A stretch of DNA of 5,850 nucleotides from UBA11795 sp964652755 (GTDB lineage Bacteria > Chloroflexota > Dehalococcoidia > Lucifugimonadales > UBA826): contig CAZZBP010000088.1 in the NCBI GenBank assembly GCA_964652755.1, positions 1 to 5,850 on the forward strand, read 5' to 3'. A program made the position numbers and the translations under genes. How positions within the stretch are numbered: the stretch's first letter is position 1; the number at the start of each line of letters is the position of its first letter. The notes below the pieces were generated by a model. That model did not search any database. It worked only from the letters and a program-made list of their open reading frames with translations, and had not been told where the DNA came from. Of the stretch, positions 1 to 5,665 are shown in pieces.

Positions 1-1192
1 AGCTTTCTTTCGTTTCTCGGTGTTTCACTATCTCAACTCCAAGAAGAAGCCCTAAACCTCTCACATCACCAATTATAGTATGCGTTTCCTGGAGCGCCTT
101 CAGCTTATCCAGGAAGTAAATTCCCATTTCGGCCGAGTTTTCTACTAAACCTTCTGACTCAATAATTTCTATGTTCGTCAATGCAGCCCTTGCACACACT
201 GGATGGCCTCCAAAAGTAAGCGCCTGCCGAAAAACATTTTTTTCTCCAGCAAAAACTTCGGCCACACTACTGGTAGCAATTGATACCGCAAACGGTAAAT
301 AGCTACTTGTAATTCCCTTGGCCACTGTCATCAGATCAGGAACTACGTCCCAGTGTTCAACGGCAAACATTTGGCCTGTTCTTCCAAAGCCGGTAATCAC
401 CTCATCGGCTATCAATAAAACACCGTATCTGTCACATATTTCTCTAATCATCGGCCAATATGGGCTCCCAGGCACAGCTGCCATTGAGGAAGCTGACACA
501 GGTTCGGCAATCAAAGCTGCCACGGTTTCAGGCCCATGGAAAAGTATTAATTCTTCGATTGACTGAGCGCATAAAACAGCACATTCGTCAGGCGTTTTCC
601 CGCCGAACTCACACCTGTAACTATTAGGCTGAGAGGCGTAAACCATACCAGGGATACCGGGCTCGTAATCTGAGCGCGCCGGTCCACTGCCCCCTAACCA
701 CATCACACCTCCCGTAGCTCCATGGTAAGAACCTTTCCTACTGATAACTTTGTATCGCCCGCTGTCGCCTCTTCGTTTGTGATACGACCTAGCTATCTTT
801 AAAGCAGTCTCATTGGCCTCTGATCCTCCACTGACTGGCCAACTGCGTGTCAAATCTCCAGGCGTAATGTTGGAGAGCTTTTCTGCCAACTGAACTAAGG
901 GCACCGTTGTGGTTCCTTGTGGAAAATATTGAATCTGAAGCATTTGATCTCTTACGGACTCTGCTATCTTCGCTCTGCCATACCCTGCGTTAACAGAATT
1001 GTATCCACCATTAACGTCTATCCATGTCTTACCTTCTATATCGGTAACCTCTATCCCATCGGCCTCAACCACTATATGCGGTCCCCCTTCTTCACCTGTT
1101 TTTACCCAATCTCGGTTGTGCATCCAAAGATGGTTGAGTGCGGAAGACCTCAATTCTGTTAAGTCGCTATCGGTTTTTTTTGTTTCTACCAC
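1..1192 (-). CDS. Class III PLP-dependent aminotransferase, second tandem copy (3' end cut by window)
   Basis: This is a fold-type I, class III aminotransferase, which transfers an amino group between an amine or amino acid and a keto acid or aldehyde using pyridoxal phosphate in the cytoplasm. The minus-strand frame is open for 397 codons from GTG at 1192 to the left edge, so the last 50-60 residues are missing. Visible marks are a WIDVNGGYNSVN block near the N-terminus, the cofactor-phosphate loop SGGSEANETA, the aromatic-His SYHG motif, IADEV with the PLP-nitrogen Asp263, and AKG with the Schiff-base Lys292. FGGHP follows, as in the family. The GTG start is chosen because GGGGGA lies 5 nt upstream and the resulting N-terminus has nearly the same length as that of the neighbouring paralogue. 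The ATG at 1197 is in another frame and stops at once. The gene lies 48 bp downstream of the paralogue and is probably co-transcribed. Substrate is unknown; omega-amine:pyruvate, taurine:pyruvate and BioA-like groups all share these motifs. Confidence 0.9.
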   Translation of the reverse strand, partial: MVETKKTDSDLTELRSSALNHLWMHNRDWVKTGEEGGPHIVVEADGIEVTDIEGKTWIDVNGGYNSVNAGYGRAKIAESVRDQMLQIQYFPQGTTTVPLVQLAEKLSNITPGDLTRSWPVSGGSEANETALKIARSYHKRRGDSGRYKVISRKGSYHGATGGVMWLGGSGPARSDYEPGIPGMVYASQPNSYRCEFGGKTPDECAVLCAQSIEELILFHGPETVAALIAEPVSASSMAAVPGSPYWPMIREICDRYGVLLIADEVITGFGRTGQMFAVEHWDVVPDLMTVAKGITSSYLPFAVSIATSSVAEVFAGEKNVFRQALTFGGHPVCARAALTNIEIIESEGLVENSAEMGIYFLDKLKALQETHTIIGDVRGLGLLLGVEIVKHRETKES

Positions 1193-1197
1193 AACAT

Positions 1198-1203
1198 TCC
1201 CCC
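1198..1203 (-). promoter_or_regulatory. Ribosome binding site deciding a GTG start
   Basis: On the minus strand GGGGGA stands 5 nt before GTG at 1192-1190. No in-frame ATG occurs upstream of the conserved WMHNRDW block, so this purine tract decides the start of the downstream aminotransferase. Confidence 0.6.
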
Positions 1204-1240
1204 ATTTTCGGGCAGTTCCATTGTTGTTGCTATTTTTGGC

Positions 1241-2608
1241 TCAAGCCCATTCTTCCTGTAATTCCGTCAAACTTCTGGCAAGGGCTACGATAATTTCATC
1301 AACTTCAGGCTTTGTTATACACAGAGGGGGACCTAGATTAAGAATTTCGTTTCCGACCCTGAAGATCAGGCCATTCTCTCGAAACTTCTCATTCAGACGT
1401 TCTCCAATCTTAAATTCTTTAGGGAATCCTTTTTTCGTGACAGAATCACTCACAAGTTCCACAGAAAGCAACAATCCAAGCCCTCTTACATCTCCAATAA
1501 GCGGTTGCTTACTTTTTAGGTCAAGAAGACTTTCTTTGAAATATTTACCGACTGTGGCTGCATTCTCTACAAGGTTCTCCTCTTCAATGATCTGGATGTT
1601 CTTCAATGCTGCCGCGGCAGAGACTGGATGTCCACTCGAGGTAAAAACGTGCCTCAAATAATTATCTTTGCCTGCAAATGCAGTAGCGATCTTTTCCGAT
1701 ACGATTGTTGCAGCAAGTGGCAAGTAACTGCTACTGATTCCCTTCGCTACTGTCATGATGTCAGGTACTATTCCCCAATGTTCGAGGGCAAACATTTTTC
1801 CAGTGCGCCCAAAACCACATATCACCTCATCTGCTATCAATAAAACACCGTATCGATCACATATTTCCCTGATCATCGGCCAATACTCATCACCCGGTAC
1901 GGGACAGCCTAGGGGAGTTGCTATAGGTTCGGCTATAAAAGCAGCTACAGTTGCCGGATCGTTTTGGTGAATTAGTTGTTCTACGGCTTCAGCGCACAAC
2001 ACAGCACATTCTGATGGACTAGTCCCTCCCAGTTCACATCTATAGGTATTTGGTTGAGGAGCATAAATCATGCCAGGATATTCCGGCTCAAAGTCACTTC
2101 TGGGAGCGGCCGGATTGCCTCCAAGCCAAAGAACACCCCCTGTTGTACCGTGATACGAACCTTTTCTACTAACTACTTTATAACGCCCGTTTTCATTCCT
2201 ACGACGATGATACGCTCTTGCAATTTTCAATGCCGTTTCGTTGGCTTCTGAACCACCGCTTACTGGAAATGATCGCGAAAGGTTTCCGGGGGTCATATCA
2301 GCAAGTTTCTGTGCTAGTTGAATAGTAGGTACAGTAGTAGTGCCTTGAGGAAAATACGGAAGACGCAGCATTTGATCATAGGCTGCTTCAGCTATCTCGC
2401 TTCTGCCATACCCGACGTTTACCGAATTGTAACCGCCGTTGACATCTATCCATGACTTCTGATCCGAATCGGTAACCTTGACGCCTTCCCCTCCCGTAAT
2501 AATGAGTGGATCCCCATCCTCCGCCATTCCGGTCCAATCCCGGCTATGCATCCATAAAAAATCAAGGGATTTCTGCCTAAGTAATTCCCCTTCGTTTAAT
2601 ACAACCAT
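1241..2608 (-). CDS. Class III PLP-dependent aminotransferase, first tandem copy (complete)
   Basis: A complete 455-residue class III aminotransferase, the usual length for this family. Motifs in order: WIDVNGGYNSVN (53-64), cofactor-phosphate loop SGGSEANETA (117-126), GSYHG (150-154) with the ring-stacking Tyr152, IADEV with Asp260 that contacts the PLP nitrogen, GFGRTGKMFA (265-274), AKG with the internal-aldimine Lys289, and FTSSGHP (322-328) with the Thr that contacts phosphate across the dimer. GDVRGLGLLL (372-381) and RVGNEILNLGPPL in the C-terminal domain are also typical. The active site is complete, so an active enzyme is expected. ATG at 2608 is preceded by GGGAGAG 5 nt upstream. 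By eye it is about 60% or more identical to the downstream copy, with differences around residues 229-236, a region likely to affect substrate choice. It is probably the first gene of a leftward operon. The exact substrate cannot be named from sequence. Confidence 0.95.
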   Translation of the reverse strand: MVVLNEGELLRQKSLDFLWMHSRDWTGMAEDGDPLIITGGEGVKVTDSDQKSWIDVNGGYNSVNVGYGRSEIAEAAYDQMLRLPYFPQGTTTVPTIQLAQKLADMTPGNLSRSFPVSGGSEANETALKIARAYHRRRNENGRYKVVSRKGSYHGTTGGVLWLGGNPAAPRSDFEPEYPGMIYAPQPNTYRCELGGTSPSECAVLCAEAVEQLIHQNDPATVAAFIAEPIATPLGCPVPGDEYWPMIREICDRYGVLLIADEVICGFGRTGKMFALEHWGIVPDIMTVAKGISSSYLPLAATIVSEKIATAFAGKDNYLRHVFTSSGHPVSAAAALKNIQIIEEENLVENAATVGKYFKESLLDLKSKQPLIGDVRGLGLLLSVELVSDSVTKKGFPKEFKIGERLNEKFRENGLIFRVGNEILNLGPPLCITKPEVDEIIVALARSLTELQEEWA

Positions 2609-2609
2609 T

Positions 2610-2645
2610 GTTACTCTCCCGTAACGTTACCAAATGATACATTTG
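2610..2645 (-). promoter_or_regulatory. Aminotransferase leader with SD and overlapping inverted repeats
   Basis: Read on the minus strand, the leader is CAAATG-TAT-CATTTG (2645-2631), then GTAAC-GTTAC (2630-2621), then GGGAGA, then GTAAC (2614-2610), A and the ATG. The SD GGGAGAG occupies 2620-2614. The central GTTAC can pair with the GTAAC on either side. Pairing with the downstream copy puts the SD in a six-base loop. GTAACGTTAC is also a perfect 10-bp DNA palindrome and could be an operator half. The repeats are directly seen; any regulatory role is inference. Confidence 0.4.
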
Positions 2646-2916
2646 CTCTACCATGGACTGGAGATCATAGTCCCATAATCGGCATAATATCACTTCGCTT
2701 AATTAGCGGTAGGTATGAAAATTATGCTGAGTGGATACCGTAATTTGGTTAAAAATTGCGATCTCAATATTATGTTAGCCTATTGACCAACAAAATTGAC
2801 CAGCCTTTTTGAAAGCCGTGGTTAATTTTCACAACATATATTCATCTAGTAACTTTAAATGTCCTACGATGAAATTTACCAAACGAAACTACACTGATTC
2901 TCAACTTTTCTGCCCG
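2646..2916. other. Intergenic region without a recognisable gene
   Basis: This AT-rich gap separates the leftward aminotransferase pair from the GMC remnant. I see no convincing coding frame on either strand. On the minus strand there are several -10-like hexamers (TATTAT near 2687, CATAAT near 2722, TAACAT near 2773), but none has a good -35 at 16-18 bp, so the aminotransferase promoter is not resolved. No clear terminator (GC stem followed by T-run) is seen. The only notable structure is the ATTGACCA direct repeat listed separately. Confidence 0.6.
2782..2802. repeat. Direct repeat ATTGACCA x2 with 13-bp period
   Basis: ATTGACCA occurs at 2782-2789 and again at 2795-2802, 13 bp start to start. 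On the minus strand it reads TGGTCAAT twice, some 180 bp upstream of the aminotransferase start. It could be a pair of regulator half-sites or chance. Neither copy has a -10 element at normal spacing on the plus strand, so they are not obvious -35 boxes. Confidence 0.3.
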
Positions 2917-3285
2917 TCAGCTATTTATCATGAATCCTGCTGTACGTTCCCCTATCATCATTGTCGTCACATTGGTATTCGCTCGTATGTAGTCCGGCAT
3001 GACCGAAGCGTCAGCCACTCGGATATTGTCCAACCCATGGACCTTCCCATACTGATCTACAACAGCCATTGAATCTTCAGACGTTCCAATTTTACAAGTG
3101 CCTGATATATGATGCCCTGGGGTAGCTTCCTTCATCATCCAGTCATCTAAACTATCTTCCGAATCTAGCGCTGAAGCATTGGCCTCGACTAGCTCTCCAA
3201 CTAGATCAGAAAAAGCTGGATGCCCCGCCAAACCAATGCACTTATGAATGCTTTCCCTCATTCTTTCTCTGTCAGAATTAGGCAC
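2917..3285 (-). pseudogene. C-terminal remnant of a GMC-family FAD oxidoreductase
   Basis: The 122 codons here match only the last part of glucose-methanol-choline oxidoreductases (choline/alcohol dehydrogenase-like). Visible are DRERMRE (5-11), the substrate-domain block GHHISGTCKIG (57-67) with the catalytic-type His59, AVVDQYGKVHGL (74-85), RVADASVMP (89-97) and ANTNVTTMMIGE (102-113), which holds the partner active-site Asn. Complete family members are about 500-560 residues. The N-terminal FAD-binding GxGxxG domain and most of the substrate domain are absent. Upstream of residue 5 the frame continues for about 22 codons to a stop without further family resemblance. The only starts are GTG at 3285 or ATG at 3261, neither with a good SD. 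The 3' end is intact and the retained motifs are undamaged, so the truncation is probably recent. An alternative is expression as a small orphan domain, which I think unlikely without FAD-binding residues. Confidence 0.85.
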
Positions 3286-3345
3286 TATTGAGCAATGCTT
3301 AAAGATATGGCCTTTACGGCAAGCATAAACCTCTATAATAGTGCC
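3281..3345. repeat. 65-nt nested imperfect inverted repeat
   Basis: Three nested complementary pairs share one centre: GGCACTATT (3281-3289) with AATAGTGCC (3337-3345), ATGCTT (3295-3300) with AAGCAT (3321-3326), and AAAG (3301-3304) with CTTT (3312-3315), around a 7-nt loop. Together these give 19 paired bases with internal loops. The left arm lies exactly where GMC similarity stops, and the right arm carries the -10 box of the rightward promoter. It could be an operator between divergent genes, a leader structure, or the scar of a small mobile element. Confidence 0.5.
3313..3339 (+). promoter_or_regulatory. Sigma-70-type promoter for the monooxygenase-selenoprotein operon
   Basis: A perfect -10 hexamer TATAAT lies at 3334-3339, and TTTACG (4 of 6 matches to TTGACA) lies at 3313-3318 with a 15-bp spacer, slightly short. 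Transcription would start near 3346, about 50 nt before the ATG at 3397. That also argues against translation starting at 3295. The promoter overlaps the nested inverted repeat, so repression or activation there is plausible but not shown. Confidence 0.45.
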
Positions 3346-3384
3346 CGCGAGTTAGTTCACAGGCTTCCAAAAAATATTATCTCC

Positions 3385-3389
3385 GAGGA
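3385..3389 (+). promoter_or_regulatory. Ribosome binding site deciding the monooxygenase start
   Basis: GAGGA, followed by AAA, ends 7 nt before ATG at 3397. The longer open frame back to 3295 has no such signal and lies upstream of the predicted transcription start. Confidence 0.75.
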
Positions 3390-3396
3390 AAAAGTT

Positions 3397-4482
3397 ATGC
3401 GATTTGGTATGTTTGACACGATCCGATGGCACGAAGACCGGACGGCAGAGCAAACCTTAGAGGCTACACTTGAACAGGTGGAGCTCGCAGATAGGCTGGG
3501 AATCCAGGACATCTGGCTCGGGGAACACCATTTTTCAAGGCATGGCATTCTGTCAGGAATCTTTTCCTTCATGGGCGCTGTCGCAGCAAAAACGAAGAAT
3601 GCAAGAATTGGAACGGCAATCGTAGTACTACCGTTTCATAACCCCGTTCAAGTAGCAGAAGAGAGTGCGACCATAGACATCATCTCCAACGGCAGATTCA
3701 GTCTAGGAGTCGGGGCCGGATATCAGGCCCAAGAGTTTCACGGAATGGGCGTTAACATCAACGATTCAAGAGAGATGTTCACTGAATACCTAGACGTGGT
3801 TATGAAATGCTGGGAAGAGGGCTCTATCACCTATAACGGAGAGTTCGTAAACATAGACGACATTCTGGTTATTCCCAAGCCGATCCAAAAACCGGGACCC
3901 CCTGTGTATGTTGCAGTCAGCACGAGCCCTGAAAGTGTGGACAAGGCAGCTAGTCTGGGGTTACCTATATTGGTGGGAGGTCCGACTACCACTCTGGGCC
4001 AAACACCTGCTGTGGTTAAACTCTGGCATGACCGAATGGAATATTACGGAAGACCACATGAGAACATCGATCTCCCCGTAAGCGCCAATGTCTATGTCGC
4101 ACCAACAATGGAGGAAGCTGAAAACGATATCAAAGGCCTCGAAGATAAAATTAACGAAGAATTTTACCGAGTAGGAAACCCAGCAGACAAAAGCGGAAAA
4201 ATTCCTGAGAACTACAAACACTGGGTGCACAGGGACAGAGACAGGAAGTTATCCTCAGAACGAGCAAGAGAAGAAGGTATTCGCCCTTTGGTCGGAACTC
4301 CAGATGTTATATGCGAAAGACTAGAGATTCTGAGATCAAAGGGAATCAACAGAATTTTTGGCCGGTATGGTTCAGCGGGCCTTCAACAGGACAAAATCTT
4401 GAGGTGTATCGAAATGTTCACTCAACAGGTCATGCCAGAGTTTTCAGAGCAGACGAAGGATATTGAACATGCCAAAGCTTGA
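3397..4482 (+). CDS. Luciferase-like flavin-dependent monooxygenase (LLM family)
   Basis: A 361-residue protein of the bacterial luciferase-like monooxygenase family: a TIM-barrel enzyme that uses reduced FMN (usually supplied by a separate reductase) and O2 to oxygenate its substrate. The start MRFGMFDTIRW is the normal first barrel strand and has a strong SD. Key parts are WLGEHHFSRHG (40-50), where His44-His45 align with the luciferase alpha-subunit EHHF motif, then IGTAIVVLPFHNPVQVAE (71-88), and ISNGRFSLGVGAGY (96-109), the family signature. PGPPVYVAVSTSPES (167-180) and LVGTPDVICERLEIL (298-312) are typical late segments. The long insert at roughly 240-295 is charged and more variable, probably around the active-site mouth. 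The last 14 bases overlap the selenoprotein gene, so translation is probably coupled and the two products likely act in one pathway. Substrate is unknown: alkanal, alkanesulfonate and other S- or N-compound oxygenases share this fold. No flavin reductase gene is in the window. Confidence 0.93.
   Translation: MRFGMFDTIRWHEDRTAEQTLEATLEQVELADRLGIQDIWLGEHHFSRHGILSGIFSFMGAVAAKTKNARIGTAIVVLPFHNPVQVAEESATIDIISNGRFSLGVGAGYQAQEFHGMGVNINDSREMFTEYLDVVMKCWEEGSITYNGEFVNIDDILVIPKPIQKPGPPVYVAVSTSPESVDKAASLGLPILVGGPTTTLGQTPAVVKLWHDRMEYYGRPHENIDLPVSANVYVAPTMEEAENDIKGLEDKINEEFYRVGNPADKSGKIPENYKHWVHRDRDRKLSSERAREEGIRPLVGTPDVICERLEILRSKGINRIFGRYGSAGLQQDKILRCIEMFTQQVMPEFSEQTKDIEHAKA
4456..4460 (+). promoter_or_regulatory. 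Ribosome binding site of the selenoprotein gene, inside the monooxygenase gene
   Basis: AAGGA ends 8 nt before ATG at 4469. The in-frame TTG at 4463 is only 2 nt from it, too close, so ATG 4469 is preferred. Confidence 0.65.
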
Positions 4483-5665
4483 GTCACTTGGTTCAAAACA
4501 GAGAAAAATGCTAGAGGACTGGCCATGTCCTGAGTTTACCGAGACTCCTTGGACTACTATGAATAAGCCCCTCTCCGACTGCAAGGTAGCATTGGTTACC
4601 ACTGCAGGATTACATGTACGAGGTGACAACCCGTTTATTTCGGCCAAGGGAGGTGGGGATACTTCTTACCGTGTGATCCCTCGAAGTACAACGGCATCCG
4701 AAATAGTTCAAAGTCACACCAGTATCGGATTTGACCGAACGATGACCTTTCGCGATCTCAACGTCACATTCCCGATAGACCGCCTGCAGGAACTAGTGGA
4801 ACGAGGAAAAATCGGGTCGCTCTCAGACAACTACTATTCTTATATGGGAGCCCTGAGCAACGTAACCGGATTGTTAGAGAAATCTGGTCCAGATGTAGCA
4901 AGCAGACTTAAAAAGGAAGGAGTGGAAGTAGTCTTACTTACACCTACTTGACCTGCCTGTTCAAACGCTGTAAGCGTTATCGCAAGAGTATTTGAAGAAG
5001 AAGGTCTGATAACCACCGGTGTAGTGCTAATAAAAGAACACGCCCAGAAAGTGAAGCCTCCAAGAATGTTATCTGTACCGTTTAACTTCGGTCATACATT
5101 AGGTTTAGCAAACAATCCCGATTATCAGCACAAAGTGCTAAAGGCGACTTTCGACCTTTTGGATAGAGATAATGGTCCTGTTCTGGAAGAATTCGAATCC
5201 ACATTCGTCTCCGACGTTATTGTTCAAGGTTCACAAACTATCAACGTATCTCAGAATTTAGGTATCCAGCCTACGGATGAATTCAATTCTTTTAAGGCTA
5301 ATTACGAAGTATGGCTAAAAACTAACGATGGGCGCAGTGGTGTCGGCCTGAGCACTATATCTTGGCAGGATCTCCCGAACATAATTGAATTTTTGGAAGA
5401 TTATACGAGTGGTGAAGTCACTGATACCAATATGAGACCGACCCAATACAGTGTGCCTCACTTTATTCGTTACTGCGTAGACGATTTAAAGACTTTTTGT
5501 TTCGAGTCCAAAATGGGAAAACAACCCAACAGCCAGGTTAACGAATTACATGAATGGTTCTGGTCAAAAACTGCGATAGGAATGTTAATAACGAAACTCG
5601 CCCAGCGTATGAATGATGACGAAGACAAGGAGACTAAAAGTGTGTCCTTTGGAATTGCACGATAA
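4469..5665 (+). CDS. GrdB/PrdB-like selenoprotein with in-frame TGA as selenocysteine (UPAC motif)
   Basis: One 398-residue gene is proposed, with TGA at 4949-4951 read as Sec161. Before it lie family blocks of the glycine/sarcosine/betaine/D-proline reductase selenoprotein B group: ALVTTAGLHVRGD (41-53), SYRVIP (66-71), DRTMTFRDLNVTFPIDRLQELV (from 89), YYSYMGAL (122-129) and EVVLLTPT (153-160). The same frame then continues with no stop as PACSNAVSVIARVFEEEG and PPRMLSVPF. Relatives carry CPxC or Sec exactly at this point, giving Sec161-Pro-Ala-Cys164 here, a redox pair like thioredoxin CxxC. A hairpin suited to SECIS starts 12 nt after the TGA. The second half has no SD or ATG of its own; its first usable start is GTG 5024. 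Residues about 270-398, including FIRYCVDDLK and HEWFWSKTAIG, form a C-terminal region I cannot name. Substrate is unknown; GrdA, GrdC/D and PrdA partners are absent. The alternative is a Cys-to-stop nonsense mutation, which would not explain the position or the hairpin. Confidence 0.85.
4949..4951 (+). other. Selenocysteine codon (UGA), residue 161
   Basis: The TGA sits between VLLTPT and PACSNAVSV in one uninterrupted frame, at the position of the first Cys of the CPxC motif in the non-selenium members of the family. The neighbouring aminotransferase and monooxygenase genes both end with TGA at the expected family C-termini and use TGG for Trp, so a genome-wide TGA reassignment is unlikely. 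Confidence 0.8.
4964..4978 (+). promoter_or_regulatory. Candidate bacterial SECIS hairpin
   Basis: AACGCT (4964-4969) pairs perfectly with AGCGTT (4973-4978) around the loop GTA. The loop begins 18 nt after the UGA and its first base is G followed by U. Bacterial SECIS elements are stem-loops just downstream of the codon with a G in the first two loop positions, bound by the elongation factor SelB. The upper stem fits; I found no long lower stem. Confidence 0.65.

Noticed and set aside
1193..1243. The TGA ending the first aminotransferase (1243-1241) is in the same frame as the second copy, so the pair could be read as one fused protein with another Sec codon.
   Set aside because: The C-terminus ending EEWA is a natural family end, no SECIS-like hairpin follows, the 16 linker codons look non-coding, and the second copy has its own SD and GTG start.
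999..1661. A long plus-strand open frame of 220 codons.
   Set aside because: It lies antisense to both aminotransferases, crosses their junction, has no family resemblance and mirrors their codon structure.
2646..2916. A sigma-70 promoter for the aminotransferase pair.
   Set aside because: Several -10-like hexamers exist on the minus strand, but none has a credible -35 at 16-18 bp.
3295..3396. A 34-codon N-terminal extension of the monooxygenase starting at ATG 3295.
   Set aside because: It precedes the family's normal first strand MRFGMF, lacks an SD, and overlaps the predicted promoter; ATG 3397 has GAGGA at ideal distance.
4463..4468. TTG at 4463 as the start of the selenoprotein gene.
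   Set aside because: It lies only 2 nt from the SD AAGGA, whereas ATG 4469 is 8 nt away.
4949..4951. A simple nonsense mutation or TGA reassigned to Trp or Gly genome-wide.
   Set aside because: TGA ends the neighbouring genes at proper C-termini, Trp is encoded by TGG throughout, and the position is the known Sec/Cys site followed by a suitable hairpin.
5024..5665. An independent 213-codon gene starting at GTG 5024.
   Set aside because: It has no SD, starts in the middle of a domain, and is the in-frame continuation of the selenoprotein after the UGA.
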